Positions 1-9,236 of a stretch of DNA of 40,666 nucleotides are shown here, piece by piece; the stretch's first letter is position 1; each line of letters begins with the position of its first letter. This DNA comes from Diphasiastrum complanatum (lineage: Eukaryota > Streptophyta > Lycopodiopsida > Lycopodiales > Lycopodiaceae). Under the pieces are notes generated by a model. That model saw only the letters and a list, made by a program, of their open reading frames with translations. It did no database searches and was not told where the DNA came from. The translations under genes were made by a program, and so were the position numbers. The stretch is from positions 1-40,666 of the forward strand of contig MU835247.1 in the NCBI GenBank assembly GCA_029204225.1, written 5' to 3'.

Positions 1-99
1 GAACCAGCATTTATTGGCTGTATGGCCTGGTTTGTGACAGTGATCACAGGAAAAAGATTGTTGATTCGAGAACTTCATCTTCTCGAATCTTGGCAACTC
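1..99 (-). pseudogene. Copia gag fragment, zinc knuckle, cut by window edge
   Basis: Read on the minus strand, positions 78 down to 1 encode a 26-residue stretch with a perfect retroviral-type zinc knuckle, CDHCHKPGHTANKC (C-x2-C-x4-H-x4-C). This is the nucleic-acid-binding motif at the C-terminus of Copia gag proteins. The frame is open from a TGA at about 100-102 and continues off the left edge, where the protease would be expected. The knuckle is seen directly. Its assignment to Copia rather than Gypsy rests on the flanking residues (basic or Ser/Gln before it, CWF after it) and is an inference. It is probably a piece of an old element lying mostly outside the window. Confidence 0.72.
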
Positions 100-1925
100 T
101 CAAGTGGTGCATCTTACTCTTTTATGTTAAAGAACATCTCTATGCTAAATATATTCAAGTCTATTGAGATTTCTTAGCATTTGTCCAATGTGTAGGAAAT
201 TTTATTTTGTTCTTGGCTTGAATTGGTCCTTGCTTTTCATGACATACTTGCACACTAGTTGTTTTCCATGAGTAAATGCTCATCATAGAGAATCAAGGTC
301 CACTATCTCATATGTAGTAACCCATTGAGTTCAAAGATTAATCAAGCTCCACTAAGTCTCATGCTTCAAGATATTCTCCTTTCTCTTGATATATTGTGTT
401 TTATAGTATATATAGAGACAACAGAACAAATTTCACTACGAGTGTTTGAAAACACCCTTTTTTGGAGACCATAGGAGCAATAAGAAAACATTCTAAAACC
501 ATTGAAAAACATAGCATAAACAAACAAAACCCAATAAAAGCCAGCAAGAAAAATGGCAACATTTTCGAAAGGTTCCCCATATCACAAATCCAAATTGGAT
601 CATGCATCTATGGCCCCCTATCTGTAATTTGATCACTCGTATTATCGCTATTGTTGTTCTCCCTTGTGATCCTCAAGCTTGGTTATTTGTGGGGTATGAT
701 ACTTAGGTATTGATCACTCTACGCGGCCACTTAGCAAAGGTTGGGTGAAGGTATGATGCCTCCGACCAACCTTTTATAGCATTAAAAATCAATGCTTCAT
801 GGACCTTTTTGATAAGCCTTTTTGCAAAGCGTTTGAAACGGGAAAGAATCAAATCTGACGAAAAAGAAACGGCGAAACATTTTTAAGGTGTTTTTTTTTG
901 TTGGCTTGTTTCATTCCTAGCCTTTTGTTAAAAGAAAAACAAGTGTTGTTTTAAGTGTCTAGACAATGATTATAGCTCTATACGGTGACAATATAAACAA
1001 TTGGTAATTTACACTCTTAGATGACTTAGGACTCAATGAGACATTGAGATACATCACAAAGTAATTCTATTATTCCCTACAAGTTCTAACTAAAGTTTTA
1101 TATGCCAAACTTTCACACACACACATTAGGAGTTTTTTTTTCCGGGGGAAGAAGATTGCTTTATCTTTCGTCCCAAAAAGCCTCTGATTTTTTAATTCGA
1201 CGCATTAAACAATGGTAACATTTCAAACGAAACTTTCCGAAACGGAGTTTCGTTGATGGGAACACATTTCGATGAAACATTGTTAAAAGGAATTCTAGTA
1301 GCGGCTCAATTAAAACATTCTCCTTGGCGCAAAAAGATATGATCTGTTCCTGGCAGTAGCTGACTTTGTTAAGGTGGTAAAAGTTCCAGCCGCTGCAGCA
1401 TAGGGACACCTCGAAGCCTCATGCTCGAATCTTGGCAAGGCATATTGTACTATAATCAAAGCTAGTGTGCCATCAAATACCGTTGCAATCTGTTTTTCTT
1501 CCACAAGATTGAATACATCGTGAACTACTTTGAACTCCGAAAATATATTTCATTCTAAAATTTATTTGGATCCATTTGCCTTGTGCCTTCTAAAGATCAG
1601 GAGAGAGTGAGATAGAAATAGACAGAATGGCATCCAGGAGTACGTCTGCCACTTGGATTTCCGCCATGTGTCCACTTTCAAGAAATGTCTGTACAATGAT
1701 TATTGACACATGAAAGGATCTAATGATACACATAAGATTTGATAGTGGCAGGCTGACATCTGCACCAAGTCATTAAGATACTGTGGAGCATTCTATATCC
1801 ACATCCTGTACACGTCTGTTGATGCAATTTACTAGTACACTTTCAGAAAAATGAGAGCTTATAAAATTCATCTCCCTTGTAGCTTCTTTCACTTAGGAAT
1901 GACTTTTTTCAAAGCATGCCTTCTT
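100..1925. other. Non-coding, AT-rich stretch
   Basis: I see no supportable gene here. Short open frames at 401-607, 1161-1409 and 1310-1504 (minus) have no recognisable motif and a composition typical of chance frames. Features noted are a TATA-like run (ttttatagc) near 772-780, a T-run at 891-898, a (CA) run near 1115-1124, and an imperfect palindrome at 1208-1284 (listed separately). Part of this may be decayed retroelement belonging to the gag piece on the left. Confidence 0.5.
1208..1284. repeat. Imperfect 77-bp palindrome
   Basis: The left arm begins AACAATG and ends AACGAAACT. The reverse complement of the right arm also begins AACAATG and ends AACGAAACT. The innermost part (CGAAACT / AGTTTCG) is perfect, and the middle of each arm contains several mismatches and length differences. 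It could be the ends of a small inverted element or a decayed foldback repeat. Confidence 0.55.
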
Positions 1926-2543
1926 CTATTCAGCTTTCTGAGCACGAACGCGGACCCTAAAAAGAAACCTCGCGAACCTATGGAGCAACATGACCAAGTT
2001 GCGAGTCCACCATAGAAAAAGCATGCCAAGACCCAACCCAACTCCTCCAATGGATGACCAACTGAGCACCAAAAAGCCTAAACCTGCGGTAAAACAGGAG
2101 ACACACGTGTGTACAAAGGATAAAGGAGCACAGAATAAGAGCACTGAGCTTATCCCTAGGGCGTTTCCAACCTCCCGCACCTTCCTTTCAATCACTTCTG
2201 GGATTCGAGAAGTTACCAAATTCAACACTGAAGTAAAATATTTAGAGGGGACTCGTTGCCACAAATTCTGAGATTTCCCACAAGAATTTTCAGTCAAACT
2301 GCTGCAAGGAGCAGATTTAAGTGCTCGAAGTATGGCAAAGTTTTTGGGCAGATCTTGAGTATCACTACACCGAGATATGGATCGACATTCAGGGCAAGTA
2401 AAACATCGTTCAATTGCGCCAGAATCTAAGAACAGTTGCTCGAGACAAAACTCACATACAGTGTGACCACACATCAGCAATCGTGGTGCATGGGTGCCAT
2501 CATTAAAGATCTTCCAACAAGAAGGGCACTCAGGGATACGCAT
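1926..2543 (-). CDS. RING-HC zinc-finger protein, probable membrane E3 ubiquitin ligase
   Basis: This is a 205-residue frame from ATG at 2543 to TAG at 1926-1928. A C3HC4 RING lies at the N-terminus with ligands C6, C9, C25, H27, C30, C33, C50 and C53, including the typical CGHTVCEFCL core. After the finger comes an LPKNFAILR segment like the (L)PKN-x2-L(L) motif that follows the RING in several plant and TRIM-type proteins. RING-HC proteins recruit ubiquitin-loaded E2 enzymes, so the likely role is ubiquitin ligation. Residues about 131-158 and 164-190 are strongly hydrophobic, suggesting one or two membrane passes, followed by an Arg-rich tail (RFLFRVRVRAQ) that would sit in the cytosol. 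The frame has no introns. The sequence before the ATG (ttatttag/gtcATG) could be a 3' splice site of a leader intron, and a (GA)20 tract lies about 135-175 bp upstream. Being uninterrupted, it is the best host-gene candidate in the window. The substrate is unknown. Confidence 0.72.
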   Translation of the reverse strand: MRIPECPSCWKIFNDGTHAPRLLMCGHTVCEFCLEQLFLDSGAIERCFTCPECRSISRCSDTQDLPKNFAILRALKSAPCSSLTENSCGKSQNLWQRVPSKYFTSVLNLVTSRIPEVIERKVREVGNALGISSVLLFCAPLSFVHTCVSCFTAGLGFLVLSWSSIGGVGLGLGMLFLWWTRNLVMLLHRFARFLFRVRVRAQKAE

Positions 2544-2671
2544 GACCTAAATAACAGTTTCCAGTTAGTACAATGCCTCAAAAACATTTCCATTTTTTTG
2601 AATGCTTAAAAACTGCAACCAACTAATTGCTGGAGCATATAGGATGCAAAAACAATTAAACGCTTACAAAC

Positions 2672-2676
<5 letters not shown>

Positions 2677-2716
<40 letters not shown>
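2677..2716. repeat. (TC)20 microsatellite
   Basis: An uninterrupted TC dinucleotide run lies upstream of the RING gene and reads as (GA)n in that gene's direction. GA-rich tracts are common in plant 5' leaders and core promoters, so it may be part of that gene's 5' region, though it may equally be neutral. Confidence 0.9.
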
Positions 2717-2719
<3 letters not shown>

Positions 2720-3080
2720 AAACATTTCATAAAATCGATTGCACAGACCAAGCCACCAAAAGAAAAGGCCTGCCAGAGTAGACAATGATAGAACAATCCT
2801 ACTAAATTGTTATGCACCCAAAACTCTCATGACAGCAGAAAAACAAGCATCATATCCAGGAAAATGAAAATAAACCAAACAAAATGAGATGCAATAAACC
2901 ATCATCGTGTCACCATTACAATTATTTCTTCTTGCTGACAGGCCAAGGACTCCAGGTATCCTGACACTAATAGCCGGTTAAAACCCAGAAACTAAAAATT
3001 TGCCTAACAATAAGCAATAAACCACCACATGGTGTCACGTCCCATTAAATCTAGTACATAACCATAGAATTAATGCACTA

Positions 3081-3608
3081 CAGTTCTGAGAACCGTACAG
3101 TGAACCGTACGGTTCTCAAATTTTTTTTCCCAGAACCGTGGTGAACCGTGTAGTTATTGATTAATTAATTAATTTTTTCTTTAAGACATGCTTTTACGTT
3201 CTTTCTCAGCCAGCCAGCTTAACATCACTGCAAAATCCAAAGGGACAGTAAATTGACTGTTCAGGAAGGCAGGCAAACTCGACGATAAACACCCTCCAAG
3301 CTGTTATGTTGCCACTTTAGAAGTTTCATTCTTCATTTAGCATGTGAAGCCGTGGGTCATAGCTGATTCACTTACTGTCTGTGATCATCCGCAACAAAAA
3401 TTCAATTCGTAACAGCATTTCTGAAATCGGGCAACAACCATAGAAAGAGCAATCACCTAAGATGAGTGACAAAAAGCGAGCATTGAGGGGTTTTGGGGGG
3501 AAATAAATAAATTGATTAATTGATTATTTATTTAGATGAACCGTACCACGGTTCAAGGAACTGTGGTACGGTTCCTTCCATGGTTCCCAGTGGGAACCGT
3601 GGGTTCTA
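3081..3608. mobile_element. Foldback/MITE-like element, CCGT-word family, copy 1
   Basis: Two clusters of the word GAACCGT(A/G) in both orientations (GAACCGTAC, GTACGGTTC, GAACCGTGG) lie at about 3081-3150 and 3537-3608. They surround an AT-rich core of about 385 bp with no coding capacity. Just inside each cluster is a matching AT tract rich in ATTGATTAATTAATT, in inverted orientation on the two sides, so the whole unit can fold back on itself. Each cluster also contains small perfect palindromes, such as AACCGTAC followed by GTACGGTT. No transposase is present, and I could not fix an unambiguous target duplication. The architecture matches the unit at 8801-9236. Non-autonomous DNA transposon is the favoured reading; the class is unassigned. 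Confidence 0.55.
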
Positions 3609-4755
3609 TGGTCAGACCATTCTGGACATTGAATTCTTGTATGGGCATTGATGACCAAAGAATGAATGGTTGAACTTACTCATGCTCGAAAATCAAACAT
3701 GGCCTTAGATATTGCTGCAAAAAGACCAAAGAACTTGAAAAACAAAATACGACTGGCTGAACTATATGAATCTGAATATGCAATACATCTGCATTCGAGC
3801 ATGAAATGTTGCAGAAAGGATACAATAATAAGATTGGACAGACACCTGATGAGCAAAAACAACTAAGGTGCTCTCGTACCTGAATCAGCTGAAGTGGATG
3901 AGATTTAATTCACGCAGCCAGTTTCTGAATCGCTAGTCCAAGAATGGAGTGGTTCTCGTCTAGAGAAAATAGGTTTGTTGATCACAAATTTAAATGTAAA
4001 GCAAAAAGTACATGTTGAGAGTTAAACATCAATGAGAAAGTTAGCGAATCATATTATAGATGAACATCAAGATGAGAATTAATTATTCGCTTCATGATTA
4101 CGAATAGTTTCTTCTGGTAGATCGTTCCATCGGATCACCTGGTTGTAGCGCTGTTTCAACTGATTTTTCTTACTAATGGGTGCCTTGGGTGGTTCCACCT
4201 TGGAAACTTCAGCTATTTATTTTGATCCAAGTGGCTTCTCAGAATGAAAGCAATTATCAACAGATGCTCAAATGGTTGCAAAAGTCACAATGTCCCCATA
4301 ATAGGAATAACTAATGGTAGAATGGTCAATAAGTTGATTGATAAATGGTAACACACGTGGTTTTGTTATTTAAATGAGCATGCAAACAGTTAAGTTGTCT
4401 ACAAAAGAATTGAATCAGAAATCAAGGTGACAGAGGGCTTTTGAGGCATTGGAGGACGTCAACTCAAAGGCTTGGTGGGCAGCTCTTCCTTGTTGTAAAA
4501 CTCAAGGTGACCAAAAGGGAAGGGCCCCAAAGGCAAAGGGTTGTATGGGCAGCCCAATGCCCAAAAGGGTCAGCGTCCTTCAATGTTGTCGCCTCAGGAC
4601 CAAGAACGTACAAAGAGGGAGAACCTCTATTTTGGATGTTGGGGCAGCATAGGTGGAAAGAATGTGCATGGAACTTGATGCGGACCACATATAATCTTCA
4701 AGTGGACCAAATGAACCAAGGTGATGACCCTATGACAATGGAAGAGATCGAGTAG
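3609..4755. other. Non-coding stretch before the Gypsy remnant
   Basis: I recognise no gene. A frame at 4441-4755 (+) is continuous with the Gypsy protease frame downstream but shows no gag motif, so it may be a decayed gag C-terminus or unrelated. No 5' LTR or primer-binding site for the Gypsy element could be found here. Confidence 0.45.
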
Positions 4756-4996
4756 GAAGCCAATCCAAATGTTCCACGCCCCATGAATGTTTCGGTGGTC
4801 AGGAGAGTGGACACGACTCCACCAACGCTTTTGTCAAAATCGACTTGCCAAGGGTATCAATTTCCTAACACTTCTCTTATTGTTATGTGACCACTGCTGT
4901 GTGGTAGAGATGTTTAGGTTCTAATTGACACTGGGTCCTCTCATAATGTGTTGAATTCAACTTTGGTGCGGAAGTTAGGTGTGAGCACTCAGCAAA
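4756..4996 (+). pseudogene. Gypsy protease, N-terminal half
   Basis: The frame continuing from 4756 runs through two stops (TGA near 4889, TAG near 4913) into VLIDTGSSHNVLNSTLVRKL at about 4918-4977. It carries the retroviral-type aspartic protease signature D-T-G-S, followed by the usual SSHN and the hydrophobic/basic spacing to the next strand. The homology stops at about 4996, where a poly-A-like run (caaaaaaaaa) marks the junction with foreign DNA. The protease would have cleaved the Gag-Pol polyprotein. It is non-functional because of the upstream stops and the interruption. Confidence 0.8.
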
Positions 4997-5300
4997 AAAA
5001 AATATTCCAGATCCATTAGTTGCATGCATTCTATAAAAACCACCATCCACTTGCATAGCATGCTTACCCTTCTCATCATAAGTGAGCCTCAAAAGTAACA
5101 GTTGCATTTGCCTTGATGTCCTCCTCGGCTTTTGATTTGAAGTAGGCTCTTCAACATCAACATCCAAAGTATCATCAATGTCATCAACATTAAAAAATGT
5201 TAGATCCAACATCCACACCACCACTTGAAGAAACTTTTGAAAAGTTTCCCTCATCAAAAATGACATCTCTTCCAATGACCACTTTCTTAGTTGATGGGCG
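4994..5300 (-). pseudogene. Antisense Copia pol fragment inside the Gypsy protease
   Basis: Read on the minus strand from about 5297, this gives PSTKKVVIGRDVIFDEGNFS and then, after a frameshift near 5190, a Asp/Val-rich segment followed by EEPTSNQKPRRTSRQMQ. The first motif is the conserved Copia segment at the end of integrase (compare VSRDVIFDESKM in the intact Copia at about 16430). The second is the basic linker that precedes Copia reverse transcriptase. Only this linker region is present. It runs opposite to the Gypsy frame and splits the protease. The following block (5300 to about 5450) is unassigned. Confidence 0.75.
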
Positions 5301-5439
5301 ACATTACCCGAAACCCTTAAAAAAGGACAACAACGCTTGTGCGGCACTCAAATATGCTTCACGCAAACGTCGGTAAAGTTTTTTTTGTTAAACCCAATAA
5401 ACGTCGCGAGGCGATGGGGGGGACAAGTGTCTCCAGACA

Positions 5440-6381
5440 ACACTGTATACTATGCACAAAAAGTAGACCCGAGAGTGTTTGTGACATTTGTAACCGTTGT
5501 ACAAAGTTACACAGAGGAGTTGGATTTTGAGATAACACGGCTTGCGCGGCTTGATGTGGTGTTGGGCATTTGTTGGCACGCGATGCGGAAGCCACACATA
5601 GCCTGGGATACTCATGTAAATGAGCACCAGTTTGATGGTGTGATGCATTCCCTTCGTGGTGAGCAGGATGTGCCTCCTGGACTGCTTGTTTCAGCTACGC
5701 AATTGCGTAGGATCCATTGTGAGTACATGTGTGTGTAGTCAAAGTAGCATGCAATGTGTGCAAACCAATACAATTGCCAATTTGGATCAAGAGATTAGGA
5801 GAGAATTTTCCGATGTGTTCATAGATGATCTTCCATCTATTTTACCTCCTAAGAGGAAAGTTAATCGTAAGATTGAATTAATACTCGAATCATGTCCTGT
5901 CAATAGACATCCTTATAGAATGAGTCTTAAGGAGGAAGAGGAAGTGAGACGGATGGTCGATGATTATCTTACCAAAGGGCAGATACGACCAAGTTATTTC
6001 CCTTTTGCCTCTCCGATCATTCTTGTAAAAAAGAAGGACGGATCATGGCGTATGTGTGTGGATCTAGGTTTAAACAAGATAACGGTTAAACATCGATATC
6101 ATATGCCAAATATAGATGATCTGCTTGATGCCTTGTTAGGTGCCACTGTGTTCAGTAAAATAGACCTAAAGAGTGGATACCATCAGGTTAGAGTTCATGA
6201 AGAGGATGTACACAAGACTACCTTCAGAACTCAGCTCGGTCACTATGAGTATCTTGTGATGCCATTTGGGTTGACAAATGCCCCAACTACATTCATGATG
6301 ATGATGAATGATGTGCTCAAACCGTATATGGGTAAGTTTGTCGTAAACTTCGTTGATGACATTGACTTACAGTGCAAGTGA
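5440..6381 (+). pseudogene. Gypsy protease C-terminus and reverse transcriptase
   Basis: The frame 5337-5738 contains ELDFEITRLARLDVVLGICW, the end of the Gypsy protease, then KPHIAW and HSLRGE, which normally lead to the RT. The overlapping frame 5656-6381 carries the RT fingers and palm: LPPKRKVNRKIEL, the PYRM motif, SPIILVKKKDGSWRMCVD, the FSKIDLKSGYHQVRV block with its catalytic Asp, MPFGLTNAPTTFM, and an FVDD version of the YxDD active-site box at about 6347-6358. RT would copy the genomic RNA into cDNA. The PR and RT frames differ, so a frameshift lies near 5700. A second frameshift directly after FVDD (about 6360) moves the rest into another frame. Confidence 0.88.
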
Positions 6382-6730
6382 GGTCAAGCATATGACTCAC
6401 CTTAAAACTGTGTTGTCTACTTTGAGGGAGAACACTTTATTTACCAACAATAAAAAAAGTGAATTGTTTAAAAAGGAAATAGAGTATCTTGGTCATATAG
6501 TGTCTGTTGATGGAGTTAGGCCAGATCCTAAGAAGGTTGTTGTGATCGTTGCGTGGCATGTGCCAGCTTACTTGACAGCACTCCGTTCTTTTCTTGGATT
6601 GACAGTATTCTATAGAAAAAGAGGTACTCCTATGTTGCAACATCTTTGACTAATTTGAATCAAAAAAATAGATTTGGTGAGTGGACTAAATTGCAGCAAG
6701 CAAGCTTTGATCAATTAAAGCAAGTTGTTG
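6361..6730 (+). pseudogene. Gypsy RT thumb and connection, truncated
   Basis: This continues the RT in a shifted frame: a segment matching the usual post-YxDD stretch (SEVKHMTHLKTVLSTLRENT), then KKSELFKKEIEYLGHIVSVD, GVRPDPKK and LRSFLGLTVFYRK, all standard Gypsy RT-thumb motifs. After another frame change come FGEWTKLQQASFDQLKQVV, the beginning of the RT-RNase H connection. Homology stops abruptly at about 6726, and the next recognisable residues belong to the far end of integrase. Confidence 0.82.
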
Positions 6731-6731
6731 T

Positions 6732-7223
6732 GTGAGTGAAAGGCGAATGCAATGGAAACGTTATCTACCATTGTTGGAGTTTGCCTATAATGATAAAAAG
6801 AATGCATCTACGAAGAGGAGTCCTTTCAAGCTAAACTATGGTTTTAGACCAGCCAGTCCAGTTACTATAGGTATGCCTCATAAGACACCTAGTGCTATGG
6901 AATTTCTAACTCGCATGCAACAAATGTTGGAGTTAGCAAAGGAAAATGTAAGACCGGTGATGGATCGGGCAAAGACGTATGCCAATCTGGATTGTACGCC
7001 AAGAGAGTTCGAGAAAGGAGACATGGTGTTTCTCAAGATTCCAAAGGACTCGAAAACTCTGAAGACAAGGAAGTGTTATAATGTGTCACCTAAATAATGT
7101 GGACCTTGGAAAATTGTTAAAAAGATTATTAGTGTTGCTTATGAATTGGATTTGCCTGTTGGTTGTAAGGTTCATCCTGCTTTTCGTGTTTCACCGCTCA
7201 CGCTTAAAGAAGGTCTTAAATGA
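6732..7223 (+). pseudogene. Gypsy integrase C-terminal end
   Basis: MQWKRYLPLLEFAYNDKKNA opens the region that follows the integrase catalytic core. SPFKLNYGFRP and MVFLKIPKD then lead into the C-terminal SH3-like part, with GPWKIVKKI and VHPAFRVSPLTLKEG. A TAA at 7091-7093 replaces the residue before CGPW. After a TGA at about 7221, a shifted frame continues with a VLDQRQR...EYLVAWHG segment, as in the region distal to Gypsy integrase. The core with the D-D-E residues is absent. It would have joined cDNA ends to the host chromosome. Confidence 0.82.
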
Positions 7224-7453
7224 CGGTGATAACTTGTTGGTTGATGATGGCCTTGTATTGTTTCAGGAGCATGGGGAGGTGATGCATGGACCAACGAGAG
7301 TATTGGACCAGAGGCAAAGACTATTGTGGAATCATTTTTTCCATGAGTACTTGGTTGCATGGCATGGATGACCTCTCAGTGATGCTACCTGAGAAACCGC
7401 GCATGGCTTGCATCCACAGTATCCAAACTTTTCCATCGAGGACGATGTCATCT

Positions 7454-7466
7454 AGGAGGGAAAGGA
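7454..7466 (+). promoter_or_regulatory. Polypurine tract of the Gypsy element
   Basis: The 13-base purine run aggagggaaagga is followed at once by TGTCACATG, the usual PPT/3'-LTR junction used to prime plus-strand DNA synthesis. Position and composition support it. No second LTR was found to confirm the boundary. Confidence 0.6.
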
Positions 7467-7830
7467 TGTCACATGTACTTTGAATCCCTTTGCCCAATGC
7501 GTGACTTATTCCGAGATGGCCAAAGGGATATTGGGTCCCATGAGAGTCTGCTGGATTGACCTCCTAAAAAGTAGGAAGGGTTGACCTGTCAACGTGACAC
7601 GTGTCATATGCTCACTAGGACACTTGGTCCAGTGCATGAGTGACACTTGTCGGACGGGGTCAACTGGACGTGTCACATGCTCATTGAGACACTTGGTCCA
7701 ATGCATGAGTGACACGTGTCAAACAGTCCACCTACTAGCTTGCCTATGTGTCAGGGTACTACCAAGTGGCAAGTGTCAACTGTGCATGGATTTCGCCATG
7801 TGTCGAAGTTTAGGATGTGTCAAGGTTGCG
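7467..7830 (+). repeat. Candidate 3' LTR of the Gypsy element
   Basis: This begins TGTCACATG directly after the polypurine tract. It is non-coding and rich in GTGTCA/TGACAC words, including a 69-bp tandem duplication and two copies of the palindrome TGACACGTGTCA. The right end is a guess because no matching 5' LTR exists in the window to define it. Confidence 0.45.
7601..7738 (+). repeat. 69-bp tandem duplication with ACGTG palindromes
   Basis: Two adjacent copies, 7601-7669 and 7670-7738, share GTGTCA(T/C)ATGCTCA, GACACTTGGTCCA(G/A)TGCATGAG and TGACAC. The palindrome TGACACGTGTCA, with an ACGT core as in plant G-box/ABRE elements, occurs at 7595-7606 and 7710-7721. If this is an LTR, they are possible enhancer units bound by bZIP or bHLH factors. 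That function is inference; the repeat is directly visible. Confidence 0.75.
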
Positions 7831-7839
7831 TGAGTTCGA

Positions 7840-8800
7840 TAACTAAAAGCACTAAATAAGCACCCAAGAACTCAAACCAAAATGGAAGGAATCAAACTAG
7901 TTGCTTAATAGGTAAGAGTTTCCATCTCATGTCTGCTGAAAATAAGGGGGTGCTTACTATCTGAAGTTTGAACATTTAAGCCAGTGGTTGGCTCGCTCCT
8001 ATTTGCTAAAGTGGAACCAGAGCAAATCTAAGAACTTCTTAATGCTACTTTCTTGAGACGAATCAAAGAGGGTCAATACATCAATACCTTGACATCTTCT
8101 AGAGAACAATGAGAATCAATCACAAATAAGCGTGAGATCGCAAACACGGTATACAATATAACTTGTAACGTTTGAGAGAAGGCGAACAGCACTAGATTTA
8201 GGAGGTGACTGGCACCTAGATACATCTGAACTTAGCAAAATAACCAGCAAGTGACTTCGGCTCGTAAAGAGATGTGCATACTGGTTAAACAGAACAGCTT
8301 GTACAAGAAAAAGAAACCCTGCAAGCGCATAGTAAGTAACCAGCTAGCACACAAAGAAGAGGTATCAGTAATCACACAAGAAAATTATGAACGTTGTTTA
8401 TTACTTCAGCTAGAAGCGGATGTTCATAATGCACAATAGAGACCAGCTTTTGACAAGAGCACAAACTGCAAATGCATATCCTAAGTTCCTAACAGCTAAA
8501 TTGCTAACTGCAAATACTAATCAATAATTCAGCTAGAAGTTGATCTTTATAATGCACAGTAGAGACCATTTCTAGAAAATCAAATGTTGGCAAGAGCACA
8601 ATGAGCATATCCTTACAGCTAACAACAGCAAATGCCTTACAACATCTTTCTCAAAAGAGAGACTATTGAATAGTTTTGATCCAGTTGATATAAATACTGT
8701 GGGAAAATAATCATACTCATGAACACAAATTTTCATCAAAAACTTGTTACATAATGCTCCTATGTACAGGCAAATGAAGAAAGACAAATATATAGCACAA
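7840..8800. other. Non-coding stretch with a local imperfect duplication
   Basis: I recognise no gene. Two imperfect direct copies of a segment, (C/A)TTCAGCTAGAAG followed by ATAATGCACA(A/G)TAGAGACCA and CAAGAGCACAA, lie at about 8403-8482 and 8525-8615. The 8251-8439 frame overlaps the first copy and has no recognisable motif. Confidence 0.5.
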
Positions 8801-9236
8801 AGTTCCGGGTGCCGTGGTACGCACCTGGTACGGCACACGCGCCGTACAGGTGCCGTACCATTTCAGTACCATGGCACCCACGGCACCTACATAAATTTTT
8901 TTGTTTATTAATAAAAACCATAAAATGCCCCTTTTCAAGCCAAAAAATTGCAAAACAAAAACAGGAAAAAAATAGGAAAATTGCAGATTTTCTCTCTCCC
9001 CAATCTGCCTCCTCTACCACCTCCAAAATATCAGACTCTCCTAGCAGCCTCCACGCCCAAAAAAGCTCTAACCCAAAAAAAATTAGGTTATAAAACCCGT
9101 ACACAAGATTAGGATAATAACAAAAAATTTAAAAATTTAAAACAAAAATACAGGTGAGGTAGCGGCATGTGTGCCGTGGTACAGCACTTGCCACGGCACT
9201 CAGACCCCACGGCACAGATGCCGTGGGAAACTCTGA
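8801..9236. mobile_element. Foldback/MITE-like element, CCGT-word family, copy 2
   Basis: A left cluster at 8801-8890 and a right cluster at about 9151-9232 consist of repeated, alternately oriented words GTGCCGTGG, GTGCCGTAC, GTACGGCAC and CCACGGCAC. They flank a core of about 260 bp that is AT-rich on both edges and pyrimidine-rich in the middle. The outermost words (AGTTCCGGGTGCCGTGG on the left; the reverse complement AGTTTCCCACGGC on the right) are loosely inverted. The plan is the same as in 3081-3608, with the word changed from GAACCGT to GTGCCGT. There is no coding capacity. Frames reading across it on either strand are accidental. Confidence 0.55.

Larger units (their letters stand above)
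4756..7466 (+). mobile_element. Ty3/Gypsy internal region, heavily rearranged
   Basis: In order along the plus strand there are a retropepsin N-terminal half (about 4900-4996), a foreign block containing an antisense Copia fragment, the protease C-terminal half (about 5460-5670), reverse transcriptase (about 5770-6640), the beginning of the RNase H linker (to about 6726), and then directly the C-terminal end of integrase (6732-7223). RNase H and the integrase catalytic core are missing. A polypurine tract and a TG-starting LTR candidate follow. The domain order PR-RT-(RH)-IN is that of Ty3/Gypsy. With several stops and frameshifts it cannot encode a working polyprotein. Confidence 0.85.

Noticed and set aside
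401-1504. Three short minus-strand frames as small genes
   Set aside because: No motif, no supporting context, and two of them overlap each other in different frames.
4441-4755. 104-residue frame as Gypsy gag
   Set aside because: It has no capsid-like or zinc-knuckle motif; only its frame continuity with the protease speaks for it.
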